64,000 bases of DNA from Hyphomicrobiales bacterium (GCA_013911885.1 JACESI010000008.1:1-64000); one strand, 5' to 3'; counted from the stretch's first letter, positions 25,910 to 35,391 are shown. Numbers and translations are program-made. Notes: generated from the sequence alone by a model not told the origin.

Positions 25910-25947
25910 AAAAAAAGGGCGAAGCGACCGGGGGGAGCCACTTCGCC
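25910..25947 (-). terminator. Rho-independent terminator upstream of DUF2948
   Basis: Stem GGCGAAG/CTTCGCC (25918-25924 and 25941-25947). On the minus strand it is followed by seven T. It would end transcription coming from the small membrane ORF at 26012-26206 before the DUF2948-hisD operon. Confidence 0.8.
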
Positions 25948-26011
25948 TTCTTGACGGTCTGCGGGGACAGGGCAGACCGCTGTTGACAACGCTGATTGAA
26001 AACCAGTCCGG

Positions 26012-26206
26012 TCAGTTCCAATCAATCCGTTGGATTAGAGAATTCTCTTTCCGTTTCGAAGACAAAACAGAGTACATCACAGTGATCATGCTGGTTAACA
26101 TGGCAAAAGAAATAATAAACGCACTCATTTTCGTTTGACCCGCTACAATGAAAAGGAAGATAGATAAAGCAAAAACAATGATCGCAATCGACTGAAATTT
26201 GGTCAT
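26012..26206 (-). CDS. Small hypothetical membrane protein
   Basis: A 64-residue frame MTKFQSIAIIVFALSIFLFI with a second hydrophobic stretch (AFIISFAMLTSMITVMYSVL) and a basic tail. AAAAGG lies eight bases upstream of the ATG, and a good terminator lies 65 bases after the stop on the same strand, which supports a real transcript. AT-rich and without a recognised family, so it may be a recent acquisition. Could still be chance. Confidence 0.5.
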   Translation of the reverse strand: MTKFQSIAIIVFALSIFLFIVAGQTKMSAFIISFAMLTSMITVMYSVLSSKRKENSLIQRIDWN

Positions 26207-26505
26207 ATTACAAACCTTTTCTACTGTTTTCATTATCATCATCGATAAAACAGATATAGCGATGAAAGGTTCCCTCTTCAATCCACAGAACTATTACGTT
26301 TTCTCAACTCGACGTGAGTGAATCGTGTTCTGTGACGGCTTCTGTGGCGACTGCAGCCGGGTGGGTAGAACGCGCATCCGGCGTATTGCCGTTTAATAAA
26401 ATATGCTAGGGGGTGCACGGGCGCACGGCTATGCATTACTTCTGGCCGGTGCCAAATGCCTATGTCGACGAGCAAGGTCGACAAGCAAGAAAGAGCGGAA
26501 ACGCC
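26207..26505. other. Upstream region of the ABC exporter
   Basis: About 300 bases without a credible gene. A dyad CACAGAAC (26284-26291) and GTTCTGTG (26327-26334) with a 35-base loop is present. No convincing -35/-10 pair could be fixed. Confidence 0.4.
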
Positions 26506-28329
26506 ATGAAGGCCGATGCGAAGAATATCGACGCCCGAACCGCGCAGGGCTTCTTCTCGGAAGGCGGCAGCTGGCCTTTGATCCGGCGGCTTCTTCTTGA
26601 AAATTTTCCGATTTTCGCAGGCCGCTATGCCCTGGCGCTGGTATTCATGGTGCTTGTGGCTGCCACCACGGCGCTCAGCGCCTGGATCATGAAAGATATC
26701 GTCGAGAGCCTGTTCATCAAGCAGGATTTTGAAAAGATCGTGATGGTTGCCTTGGCTGTCGTCGCGATTTTTCTGGTGAAGGGAGTTGCCTCCTATGGCC
26801 AGTACATCACGCTGTCGCGGGTCGGCAATGCGATTGTGGCGAGAATTCAGATGCGGCTTTATGATCGGATATTGCGCCAGGGCGGCGATTTTTACTTGCG
26901 GTATCCGTCAAATGACCTTGTCACCCGCATTGGCAGCAATGCCCAAAGCGCGCGCGAGGTGATTGACCTGATCGTAATCAGTTTTGGCCGCGATTTTCTG
27001 ACCTTGATCGGGCTTATCGTGGTCATGCTGACGCAGGATATCGTGCTTGCTCTGATCTCCCTTCTGATTGCGCCGCCTGTGATCATCCTTGTCGCCTCGC
27101 TGGTGCGCCGGGTGAAAAAGGTCGCAAAACAACGGTTCGTCTCGAATACCCAGATTATCAGCGCGATGCAGGACACGGTCGCCGGCATCAAGATCGTGAA
27201 ATCCTTCAGACTGGAAAATGCGATGGCCGAACGCATGAATGTCGCTGTCGATGATGTGCGCATCCGCAACAATAAGATCGCGGCGCTTTCCGCCCGGACG
27301 AGCCCGGTCATGGAGACGCTTGGCGGTGTCTGTATCGGGCTCATGATGCTTTATGCCGGCTGGCAAATCAGCGCCAACAATCAGACGCCTGCGGAATTCA
27401 TGGCTTTCCTGACGGCACTTCTTCTTGCTTATGAACCGGCAAAACGTATTGCACGGCTGCATATCGGTCTCGAGGCGGGGCTGGTCGGTGTCCGGCTCAT
27501 GTATCAGATCCTCGATGAGCCAATTTCGATCCGCAATGCAGAGGGCGCTGCAAAGCTCAAGGTGGAGCGCGGCTATATCCGTTTTGAGGCTGTCGACTTT
27601 GCTTATAGCGCCAGCACAGGCGAGGATCGTCGGGTGCTGAATGGCGTGAACCTTACCGTCGCGGGGGGCAAGACCACGGCACTGGTCGGACCATCCGGTG
27701 GCGGCAAGACCACGATCATGCATCTGATCCAGCGGTTCTATGACGTTGATGGCGGTGGCATCACGGTTGAAGGGAAGGATATCCGCAGTGTCACGCTGGA
27801 GAGCCTGCGTGAGGCGATTGCCTTTGTCAGTCAGGACACCTTTCTGTTCAATGGCAGTGTGCGGGAAAACATCCTCTCAGGCCGCCCGGGCGCTTCGCCC
27901 GCCGAGGTCGAAAAGGCCGCGCGAGACGCCAATGCCCATGATTTCATTGTGACCCTCCCGGCCGGCTATGATACGCCGCTTGGTGAAAACGGGGCCAATC
28001 TGTCAGGCGGGCAAAGGCAGCGGATTGCGATTGCGCGCGCTTTCCTTAAAAACGCGCCGATTGTGCTTCTTGATGAGGCGACCTCCGCGCTTGACGCTGA
28101 ATCGGAAAAGCTGGTTCAGGAAGCCTTCGACCGGCTGAAGCACGGACGCACCACGCTTGTGATCGCGCACCGCCTCTCGACAATCCGCGAGGCAGACTGC
28201 ATTCATGTTATCAAGAGCGGGCAGTGCATCGAAAGCGGCTCTCATGCTGAACTCATGAACCATGGCAAGCTCTATCGCCATCTGCATGATCTTCAGTTTG
28301 CCAACCCGTCCGATCAGGCCGCCGAATAG
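26506..28329 (+). CDS. MsbA-like ABC transporter, fused permease and ATPase
   Basis: A 607-residue half-transporter that works as a homodimer in the inner membrane. Six membrane helices occupy about residues 35-330. The ATPase half has Walker A GPSGGGKTT, the signature LSGGQRQRIAIARA, Walker B IVLLDEATSALD and the H-loop IAHRLST. It resembles lipid/drug exporters of the MsbA group; substrate not determined. I chose ATG 26506; an upstream ATG at 26413 adds an unlikely tail. It stands alone, so a role in lipid A or polysaccharide export is speculation. Confidence 0.92.
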   Translation: MKADAKNIDARTAQGFFSEGGSWPLIRRLLLENFPIFAGRYALALVFMVLVAATTALSAWIMKDIVESLFIKQDFEKIVMVALAVVAIFLVKGVASYGQYITLSRVGNAIVARIQMRLYDRILRQGGDFYLRYPSNDLVTRIGSNAQSAREVIDLIVISFGRDFLTLIGLIVVMLTQDIVLALISLLIAPPVIILVASLVRRVKKVAKQRFVSNTQIISAMQDTVAGIKIVKSFRLENAMAERMNVAVDDVRIRNNKIAALSARTSPVMETLGGVCIGLMMLYAGWQISANNQTPAEFMAFLTALLLAYEPAKRIARLHIGLEAGLVGVRLMYQILDEPISIRNAEGAAKLKVERGYIRFEAVDFAYSASTGEDRRVLNGVNLTVAGGKTTALVGPSGGGKTTIMHLIQRFYDVDGGGITVEGKDIRSVTLESLREAIAFVSQDTFLFNGSVRENILSGRPGASPAEVEKAARDANAHDFIVTLPAGYDTPLGENGANLSGGQRQRIAIARAFLKNAPIVLLDEATSALDAESEKLVQEAFDRLKHGRTTLVIAHRLSTIREADCIHVIKSGQCIESGSHAELMNHGKLYRHLHDLQFANPSDQAAE

Positions 28330-28356
28330 ACCTGAAGATTTGTTTGGTGAGGCGAC

Positions 28357-29022
28357 TTATTGCTTCGTGCGGATCTTCTTACGTCCGGTAATCATCGGCA
28401 GCACGAGGTTTTCGCGTTTCCAGAGAGCGTAAAACAGGATGGCGGCGATATGTATGCCGAACAGGATCAGAATAACTCGAGCACCGTTGTGATGCAGGTT
28501 GTTTGCCATCAGGACGGCGCGGGAGCTCACCGTCTCCATGAGTGGACCCGAGGCAAAGAGCGCGTCATCTTCCGCGTAAAACCCTGTGATGACCTGAAAG
28601 GCGAGGGCAACGAGGATCGCCACGACCGAAAGTCCGCCAAGCGGATTGTGCCCCGCAACAAGGCTTGGCGTTCGGGTGAATACGCGCCTTGTATAGGCAA
28701 GCAAGGCTGATCCGGTCGGGATGAAATTCCTGAAGCGGACCGGGGGCGGGCCGAAAAAACCCCAGATCAGGCGAAACACGAGTAGGCCTGCGGTAAAATA
28801 GCCGAGATAGAAGTGATAATCGATCGTGGTGAAACTGCGATACTCGCCGAGATACCAGCCCACCATGACACTTCCGGCAAGAAGCCAATGGAAAAGACGC
28901 GTGGGCCAGTCCCAAACCTTCGCCCAGAAGCCCGTTTCCTGCACGGATAGACCAGAGGTTTCTGATTTAGGAATGCGGGCTTTTTGGCCCGCCTCCGCCG
29001 TTTCGTTATTGTGCAGATCCAT
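28357..29022 (-). CDS. Cytochrome b561 family protein
   Basis: A 221-residue membrane di-heme cytochrome b. Likely haem-ligand histidines are in RLFHWLLAGS, YHFYLGYFTAG and LILFGIHIAAILFY, across four or five membrane helices. It follows the cytochrome c' gene by five bases on the same strand, so the pair is an operon, and b561 probably passes quinol electrons to its periplasmic partner. The C-terminus is basic (GRKKIRTKQ). Confidence 0.92.
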   Translation of the reverse strand: MDLHNNETAEAGQKARIPKSETSGLSVQETGFWAKVWDWPTRLFHWLLAGSVMVGWYLGEYRSFTTIDYHFYLGYFTAGLLVFRLIWGFFGPPPVRFRNFIPTGSALLAYTRRVFTRTPSLVAGHNPLGGLSVVAILVALAFQVITGFYAEDDALFASGPLMETVSSRAVLMANNLHHNGARVILILFGIHIAAILFYALWKRENLVLPMITGRKKIRTKQ

Positions 29023-29027
29023 TCAGC

Positions 29028-29510
29028 CTAGAAATCCTTGGCGCGATAGGTCTCGTGGCAGGTGCCGCATTGCTTGCCAACCGCGCCAACGGCCGGCGCG
29101 AGGGCTGCCTGTCCGTCTCCCGCAACGCTCACGAGCGTGCTGACTGCGCCCTGCCAGTCACCGACGATCTTGCCGACGCCCGCGAAATCTTCCCAGATTT
29201 TGGGTGTGGCGCGGGTTTTGCCTTTCTGGGCGACATTGTCTGATCCAGCCGGAAAGAGCGGAAGGAGGTCAAGCGTCGAGAGCGACTGGAGATTGGTTGC
29301 AGCCTTCTTTGCCGCTTCCGCATCATAAGGCGCCTCGCCTTTGGCCATGGCGACAAGCTGGCCGAAATTAAAGCCGACGAGCGTGTAATAAGACTGACGT
29401 GCCTTGATGGCGTTTTCAGTAGCGTCTGCAAAGACTGGTGTCGCTACCGATGACGCGACGATGGCAAACGCCGTTGTTGCGATGATGAAGCTTTTTTTCA
29501 CGTTACTCAT
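29028..29510 (-). CDS. Cytochrome c' (class II cytochrome c)
   Basis: A 160-residue periplasmic four-helix haem protein. It starts with a signal peptide (KKSFIIATTAFAIVASSVATPVFADA, cleavage after VFA) and has its single haem-binding motif CGTCH near the C-terminus (KQCGTCHETYRAKDF), the defining position for class II. Such proteins bind NO or CO and may protect against nitrosative stress. Co-transcribed with cytochrome b561. Confidence 0.93.
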   Translation of the reverse strand: MSNVKKSFIIATTAFAIVASSVATPVFADATENAIKARQSYYTLVGFNFGQLVAMAKGEAPYDAEAAKKAATNLQSLSTLDLLPLFPAGSDNVAQKGKTRATPKIWEDFAGVGKIVGDWQGAVSTLVSVAGDGQAALAPAVGAVGKQCGTCHETYRAKDF

Positions 29511-29740
29511 CTCCAGAAAGTGGTTGCCGAACTGCGGAGCGGAACCCGGTTTGCGTGCTGTTTTTAATCATTGGAACCGGTTGCATTCTTTCATCGCTCT
29601 TGGTGATCGCATTTGTTGACGGGCATGCGATGCAAAAGCTATCCGCGATGATGAAAGCAGCTTATTTCCTGAGCGCATGTTGTCAATCGGGTGAACCCCT
29701 TGGCGGCGCAAAAGGTCTTGGCGCGCGATGCAAAAAGCCA

Positions 29741-29768
29741 ATAAAAAAGGCGCCGAAACGACGCCTTT
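29741..29768 (-). terminator. Terminator of cspA
   Basis: Stem AAAGGCG/CGCCTTT (29746-29752, 29762-29768); on the minus strand it is followed by a run of six T, 24 bases past the cspA stop. Bases 29511-29740 hold nothing recognisable. Confidence 0.82.
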
Positions 29769-29791
29769 CCTTGGTTTTGCAGTGCCGACAT

Positions 29792-29998
29792 TCAGCCGAT
29801 CACTTTAAGGTCATTGGCGTTGGTTTTGCCGCGACGCTCTTCCAGTTCATATTGAAGTTTCTGACCTTCGTTGAGGGTCGAAAGACCTGCACGCTCGACC
29901 GCTGAAATATGGACGAAAATATCCGAACCGCCGTCATCCGGCTGAATGAAACCATAACCTTTGGTCGCGTTGAACCATTTAACTGTGCCGCTTGCCAT
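29792..29998 (-). CDS. cspA: Cold-shock protein (CspA family)
   Basis: A 68-residue cold-shock domain protein that binds single-stranded RNA and DNA. RNP1 KGYGFIQ and RNP2 DIFVHIS are both intact (MASGTVKWFNATKGYGFIQ at the start). ATG 29998 is preceded by GAAGGAG; the ORF can extend six codons to 30016 without family support. It is divergent from the helicase gene, and the 265-base region between them probably includes a long cold-shock leader. Confidence 0.96.
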   Translation of the reverse strand: MASGTVKWFNATKGYGFIQPDDGGSDIFVHISAVERAGLSTLNEGQKLQYELEERRGKTNANDLKVIG

Positions 29999-30263
29999 TG
30001 AATTCTCCTTCGACATGGCGTCTTGCCTTTCCGCATCGAAAGGCTTCTGAAACCGTGTTTTGGGAGTGAGTATTCAAGTCAGGCACACAGTAAACAAAGT
30101 GAAAGCCGTCAGTCTTGGTCGTCAGTCAGTCAAAACCGGTCTTACTACTACTATAGTGCACATCCGGGCATTTTGCGAGGGGGTATCGAACGCGCTTTTT
30201 TCGATTTCCGATCAAAAGTGATTTTTGATTGCTCAAAGTTTCAGCTTTCGCCACAAGGAACAC

Positions 30264-31376
30264 ATGAAATGGTCCCCCCAACAAGAATGCGCCCTGCGCG
30301 ATGTCGCACGATGGCTTGCCAACCGGGATAGCCCGGTTTTCCGGCTTTTTGGCTATGCCGGAACAGGCAAGACGACGCTTGCCCGGCATCTTGCCGAAGG
30401 TGTCGACGGCGATGTGCTCTTCGGCGCCTTCACTGGCAAAGCAGCCCATGTCCTTCGCCAGAAAGGCTGTGCCAATGCGTCGACCCTGCATGCATTGATT
30501 TACCGCCCCGCAGGCCAGTCTGAAGACGATGACGATGATGGACGCGAACAGCCGCTTTTCGCTCTGCGCCGTGATGCCCCCGCCGCTGATGCCTCTCTCA
30601 TCATCATCGACGAATGCTCGATGGTTGACGAGGAACTTGGCCGCGATCTGCTCTCGTTCAAGGTGCCGATCCTTGTGCTCGGCGATCCTGCCCAATTGCC
30701 GCCGGTCAAGGGAGGCGGGTTTTTCACCGAACATCAACCCGACGTGATGTTGAGCGAAGTGCATCGCCAGGCGGCGGACAATCCGATCATTCGCCTGTCG
30801 ATGGATGTGCGCGAAGGTCGCGAGCTCGCCTATGGCGTTTATGGCGCGAGCCGGGTCATTCAGCGCAGAGAAATCGTCTCCGAGGCGATCCTTGCCGCGG
30901 ATCAGGTGCTTGTCGGCATGAACCGTACGCGCAAGCTCTACAACACAAGAATCCGCGAGCTTCTCGGGTTTCGCGACTGGCGACCGGCGGCGGGCGAGAA
31001 ACTCGTCTGCCTGCGCAACGACAAGAAGCGTGGCCTCCTTAATGGCGGCACCTGGAGTGTGGCCGCCTCGCGCACGCCGCGCAAGGGTATGCTGCGCCTT
31101 GATGTCGAGCCGGAAGACGAACCGCTGGCGCGCAAGGTGGCGGTTACGGTCGCGCCGGAGTTCTTTCAGGGCACCTATGAGGATCTGCCCTATGCTGTGC
31201 GGCGGCGATCTGACGAGTTCGACTACGGCTATGCGTTGACTGTGCACAAAAGCCAGGGTTCGCAGTGGGACAATGTTGTGCTTTTTGACGAAAGCAGCGC
31301 GTTTCGCGAGCACCGTGATCGCTGGCTTTACACGGGCATCACACGCGCGGCGGAAACGCTCACATTGGTGCGCTGA
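30264..31376 (+). CDS. RecD-like ATP-dependent helicase/exonuclease
   Basis: A 370-residue superfamily 1B helicase. Motif I GYAGTGKTTLA near residue 30, motif II IIIDECSMVDEE, motif III LVLGDPAQLPPV, motif V TVHKSQGSQWDNVVLFDES and motif VI YTGITRAAETLTLV are all present. No nuclease domain is evident, so it resembles the short RecD2/Dda-like helicases used in repair. ATG 30264 has AAGGA five bases upstream. Divergent from cspA and convergent with the next gene. Confidence 0.9.
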   Translation: MKWSPQQECALRDVARWLANRDSPVFRLFGYAGTGKTTLARHLAEGVDGDVLFGAFTGKAAHVLRQKGCANASTLHALIYRPAGQSEDDDDDGREQPLFALRRDAPAADASLIIIDECSMVDEELGRDLLSFKVPILVLGDPAQLPPVKGGGFFTEHQPDVMLSEVHRQAADNPIIRLSMDVREGRELAYGVYGASRVIQRREIVSEAILAADQVLVGMNRTRKLYNTRIRELLGFRDWRPAAGEKLVCLRNDKKRGLLNGGTWSVAASRTPRKGMLRLDVEPEDEPLARKVAVTVAPEFFQGTYEDLPYAVRRRSDEFDYGYALTVHKSQGSQWDNVVLFDESSAFREHRDRWLYTGITRAAETLTLVR

Positions 31377-31391
31377 TCGCGCGCGTCACAA

Positions 31392-32084
31392 TCAGAGCTT
31401 GGAATTGAGCATTTTGTTCTTGGCTATCTTGCTTTCAATCAAGGCACGCAGGCTTTGTGGCAGAAGCCACTGGAAGCGCGTGAGTTCGCGCCGGATTTCA
31501 TGGGCGAGCGTCGGTGCGTCGCGGTCGTTCATCACAAGGCCTGCGATCTTCGCATGGTGATCGGCGAGATTCTTGACTGCGCTCTCGATCGCGGACTGAG
31601 TAACAGAATAGGTGCGACAAACGAGAACGACGGCATCGCACGCCGCCGCCCCGATGCTGCCTGGAACCAGCGCTGAGCCTGTATTCGGGACATGCGACAG
31701 ATCGAGCACGATCTGGTTATAGCCGCCGAGTTCCACCTTCAGCATTTCCTGAAGGCTGCGGGCATCGCGAAAGCGGTACTTGTCGGCCTCCGAGGCGAGG
31801 GCGGGCAGAACATCATAACCCGCCCGCGTGGTCATGATGTGGTCATGCGGACCATCGCACACCTCGATATCATAAGTGCCTGGATCGAAGATGCTCTCAG
31901 CGGTCAGGGACATGTCGACGAGAAGCGCGCGATTGCCGGAAAGGGCACATCGCGTCGCGAGCGCGCGGGCAACCGTCGAAGCGCCGCTTCCAAGCTGGGG
32001 GCTGGTGACGCCGATGGTCCGTGCCCCACGTCCGAACGTGCGGGCGTGGATGTCTTCCACTTCCTGAAGCCTGGGCACAGTCAT
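31392..32084 (-). CDS. BY-kinase-like (CpsD/Wzc-type) ATPase lacking the Walker A lysine
   Basis: A 230-residue P-loop protein of the chain-length/tyrosine-autokinase group, which normally partners a Wzz-type membrane protein in polysaccharide polymerisation. It keeps the framework IGVTSPQLGSGASTVARALA and the Walker A'-like strand RALLVDMSL, but the P-loop has G-S-G-A-S-T where kinases have G-E-G-K-S-T, so the nucleotide-binding lysine is replaced by alanine. No C-terminal tyrosine cluster is seen. It is probably catalytically dead or altered. Third gene after STAS and the export protein on the same strand; the Wzz-like protein is encoded separately at 43503. Confidence 0.75.
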   Translation of the reverse strand: MTVPRLQEVEDIHARTFGRGARTIGVTSPQLGSGASTVARALATRCALSGNRALLVDMSLTAESIFDPGTYDIEVCDGPHDHIMTTRAGYDVLPALASEADKYRFRDARSLQEMLKVELGGYNQIVLDLSHVPNTGSALVPGSIGAAACDAVVLVCRTYSVTQSAIESAVKNLADHHAKIAGLVMNDRDAPTLAHEIRRELTRFQWLLPQSLRALIESKIAKNKMLNSKL

Positions 32085-32123
32085 TGTTCTGATCCTTCTG
32101 TGAGGGTTTGTTGCATGGTGCTG

Positions 32124-35015
32124 TTACAGTGCCGCAAGGGCGAGAGCGAGGGTGAGAAGGCCGGCTGAGCCCGCGACACCGCTCTGGATGCGCGCGAGAA
32201 CGCTCTGTGAGCGGTCCGGGACATAAACGGTGTCGCCCGGCCGCACGACGGGAAGCAGGCCTGGATCGCCGGTCTTTGCGAATTTGACGAGATTGAAGAC
32301 CTGCGCTTTCTCAGGCCCATCGTTGCGGTTGACGATCAGTATCTTCTTCGACAGCGAGGTCGGGTTCGGCCCGCCCGCTTCAGCGAGAAGGTCGAGAATG
32401 CTCATTTCCGCCTGAAAGCGATAGCGACCGGGCGCCTTGACCGCGCCAAGCACGCGCACCGTTTCGGCAACTGACTGGTCGAGCCAGTCGCGCTCCGTGC
32501 TTGGCACGTAGATCACGTCACCCGGTACGACACGCGGCAGCAGATGCTCCTCGCCGGTCTCGAAATAGCGCGACAGATCGATCATGCGCACCGCCGAGCC
32601 GCCATTGCCACGATGGGTAACCCGGATCTTGCGAAGGTCCGCCGTCGTGTCCGGGCCGCCTGCGGCGGAGATGATATCGAGGAAATTGAGATCGCGGCTG
32701 AAGGCGTAGCGACCGGGACTTGCGACCTTGCCGAAGACATAGATCGACTGATCCTGCGGCTGGGTGATCCAGTTTGATTTGTTGTCAGCCGGGCGCGCGG
32801 CGCGGCGTGGGATATGCACCACATAGCCGGCGCGAATGACCGGAAGCTGTTCAGCCGCACCGCCATTCGCGATGAAGCGTTCCATGTTGAAGGTGAACGG
32901 TCTTGTGCGCCCGTTTTCTTTTGCCAGAATCTGGATATTGGTGATGTCGGCATCTGATGCCGGACCACCGGCCTCGGCAATCAGGTCGAAAAAGCTCATG
33001 TCATCGGACCATTCATAGCGATCCGGGCGCCCGACCGCTCCGATCACTTCGACGGCGCTTCGGCTTGCGACATTGAGCCATGAATCACCGGTTGCCGTCT
33101 CGCTCTTGCGCGGGAAGAAAACCGTATCGCCGGGATTGAGGGTCGGGAGCGGTTTGCCATTGCCTGCGGTGAAAGCCGGAAGATCGACGAGGGTGACCGC
33201 GCCCTCTTCACCAACCACACGGATCAGGGCGGCATTGGCGAAAGCGGTCGGCCCGCCCGCATCGGACACAGCGGAGATGAAGGAGACCGGGCCGTCAACC
33301 GCGACGGAGCCGGGCCTGACGACTTCGCCCAGAATGTGGACTTGCGACGATGACGCACCAGTCCGGGCGGCGTTCTGCGTGCGCGGCACGACAATCGTTG
33401 CCGCCGGCGGCACCACTGGCAGCAGCGTCGCGTCGCCGGTTTCGAGATAGCGGTTGAGATCGAGCTCGACCGGCTCACCTTCTGACAGGACGCGGATATT
33501 GCGCACCGATGCCTCTTTGGTGAGGCCGCCTGCTTCGAGCAGAATATCGACAATCGTCTGTCCCGGCTTTGGGGCATATGCGCCGGGTGCCGCCACTTCG
33601 CCGAACACACGGATCGTGTTTGCCTGACTGTGATTGCCGCCGCCCTGAAGCGCGAGATTATCCGCCGTGAACGGAATCTCGACCGAACCGGTGAGAGGCG
33701 AGGCGGGGACGAAAACAACATCAAGCGGCTTCAGCGGCGGCAGAATGCCAATATCGCCGCTGTTGAGATAGGCCTTGTAATCAAAGGTGACAACCTCTTC
33801 CCCACGACGCAGCTGCACACGGTCGAGCTGTGCGCCAGGGGCAAGACCGCCCGCTTCGGAAATCGCGGTCTGGATATTGCCCTCGGCGGATAATTGCACC
33901 TGACCAGGCGTTTTGACAAAACCGAGGACGGTGATGAAAAGCTGATGATCCTTGATCTCGACCGTGAGCCGATCAAGGTTGCGATAGGCAACGGCGAGTT
34001 CCGTGCGAATTGTTTCAGCGGCGTCCTCGATGGTCATGTCCGCGACCGGAACAGCGCCGACCTCGGGAAGCAGAATATCGCCGCTGCGGCTGACTGCAAA
34101 ACTGCCGGTGAGGGCTTCCTCGCCGGGCATGGTCAGGGCCAGAACATCGCCGACATTGATTTTGTCCGCAAGACTGCCGTTGCGCTTTTTCGAGGCTGCC
34201 GCCGGAGCCGTCGTGAGTGCTGCAACACGGGTCGGTGGCGTCGCCGACAGGTTCGCTTCGGACGGCTTTGCATGCTTTTTCGCAAAGGCGAGGAGGTCGT
34301 CGCTCAGGCTCGGGTCACTCTCTGGCGCCGTGACCGCAGGCTCTTGCGAGGGCGGGATCAACCGGCTGGTCTCGGGGGCTTCGATCTCAGTCGGACCGGC
34401 AGCATCCGGTTGCGCCGTTTCAAGTCGGTCGGTTGCGGATTGCGGCTCGATTGCTGCCGGATCGGTCTCCAGCAAGGGTTGATCGAGATGTTTTTCGTTG
34501 CTTCCGGCTGCGGGCAGGGTGCGGTCATCCAACGCCTTGTCCGATTTTTCAATATCGTCGAGTAAACGATTGATCTGGTCGATCATCCGGTCAACATCAT
34601 CAAGCTCGGAGGCGTCGCTGCCGCCATGCGCGGGCGATGATGCCGATCTTTTGCTGTATGTGATGGTCTTTGTATCAATCGTGGCCTCGTGCGGCGTTTC
34701 ATCCTGATTCAGAAAGGCGTGTTCATGCCGCGTGATGGCGGCAAGGGTTGCAAGTGCTTCCTGCCGGTTGCTTATGTGGGTGAGGTCGATGGTGGGCAGA
34801 TCAGCGAGGCGGGTCGCGCCGTAGTCGGTATAATTGTCGTCGGTATAGATGCCGATTGGATGGCCTTTGAAAATGACCTGATCCAGTGCGCCTTGCGAAA
34901 AATCTTCCGCGCTTGCCGGCATCGGTGCGGCAAGCAATGCCGACATCAAGAGGCAGAGCGCGAAATGCGACGCTGCTTTCAGCCGGTCGGTGATGGGGTG
35001 AAGGATCTGGGTCAT
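32124..35015 (-). CDS. Large polysaccharide export protein with six SLBB domains
   Basis: A 963-residue relative of Wza/GumB. It has a signal peptide (LCLLMSALLAAPMPASAEDF), a low-complexity Pro/Ala/Asp region to about residue 285, a polysaccharide-export domain (KINVGDVLALTMPGEEALTGSFAVSRSGDILLPEVG), then six SLBB units recognisable by the pattern V-x-G-x-V-x-x-P-G-x-Y ... AGG, and a hydrophobic C-terminus (AGSAGLLTLALALAAL). Wza has two or three such units and about 380 residues, so this is unusually long. It probably forms the outer-membrane/periplasmic exit channel. Lies between STAS and the ATPase gene on the same strand. Confidence 0.93.
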   Translation of the reverse strand: MTQILHPITDRLKAASHFALCLLMSALLAAPMPASAEDFSQGALDQVIFKGHPIGIYTDDNYTDYGATRLADLPTIDLTHISNRQEALATLAAITRHEHAFLNQDETPHEATIDTKTITYSKRSASSPAHGGSDASELDDVDRMIDQINRLLDDIEKSDKALDDRTLPAAGSNEKHLDQPLLETDPAAIEPQSATDRLETAQPDAAGPTEIEAPETSRLIPPSQEPAVTAPESDPSLSDDLLAFAKKHAKPSEANLSATPPTRVAALTTAPAAASKKRNGSLADKINVGDVLALTMPGEEALTGSFAVSRSGDILLPEVGAVPVADMTIEDAAETIRTELAVAYRNLDRLTVEIKDHQLFITVLGFVKTPGQVQLSAEGNIQTAISEAGGLAPGAQLDRVQLRRGEEVVTFDYKAYLNSGDIGILPPLKPLDVVFVPASPLTGSVEIPFTADNLALQGGGNHSQANTIRVFGEVAAPGAYAPKPGQTIVDILLEAGGLTKEASVRNIRVLSEGEPVELDLNRYLETGDATLLPVVPPAATIVVPRTQNAARTGASSSQVHILGEVVRPGSVAVDGPVSFISAVSDAGGPTAFANAALIRVVGEEGAVTLVDLPAFTAGNGKPLPTLNPGDTVFFPRKSETATGDSWLNVASRSAVEVIGAVGRPDRYEWSDDMSFFDLIAEAGGPASDADITNIQILAKENGRTRPFTFNMERFIANGGAAEQLPVIRAGYVVHIPRRAARPADNKSNWITQPQDQSIYVFGKVASPGRYAFSRDLNFLDIISAAGGPDTTADLRKIRVTHRGNGGSAVRMIDLSRYFETGEEHLLPRVVPGDVIYVPSTERDWLDQSVAETVRVLGAVKAPGRYRFQAEMSILDLLAEAGGPNPTSLSKKILIVNRNDGPEKAQVFNLVKFAKTGDPGLLPVVRPGDTVYVPDRSQSVLARIQSGVAGSAGLLTLALALAAL

Positions 35016-35053
35016 GGTCTCAGGAACTGCTCTCGCATTGTCGCTTGATGCGG

Positions 35054-35344
35054 TCAGGCGGCGATGGCCTCGCTGCCTTTCGCAATCAATTCATCCATTC
35101 TGAGGTGGCTTAGAAGGCGCAGCGGCTGGCCGCCAACAGCGGTGAGCTGCAATCTGTATCCGCGTGCGAAGAGGCGCTTGTACAAGAAGACAAGTCCGCC
35201 AATGCCCGAGCTGTCGATGAAGGAGACGTCGGCAAGATCGAGCATGACATTTTCATTGGCATTCGCGAGATCGTCAAAAACGTCGCGCATGTCAGCCATG
35301 GTCATGGCGTCCATATCTTTGTTCATTTTGAGCGCAATCGTCAT
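35054..35344 (-). CDS. STAS-domain anti-sigma-factor antagonist-like protein
   Basis: A 96-residue single STAS domain protein of the SpoIIAA/RsbV type. The phosphorylatable serine motif is intact (DVSFIDSSGIGGLVFLYKRL). Such proteins bind a HATPase-type kinase and are reset by a PP2C phosphatase; a protein with both activities is encoded at 55819. The start has a strong GGGAGGAA seven bases upstream and a -24/-12 promoter about 60 bases upstream. It is the first gene of a minus-strand set STAS - SLBB export protein - ATPase. Confidence 0.93.
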   Translation of the reverse strand: MTIALKMNKDMDAMTMADMRDVFDDLANANENVMLDLADVSFIDSSGIGGLVFLYKRLFARGYRLQLTAVGGQPLRLLSHLRMDELIAKGSEAIAA

Positions 35345-35391
35345 TCACTGTTCCTCCCTGGCAGATCGCCGAATAGATCAAGGGGTAATCA

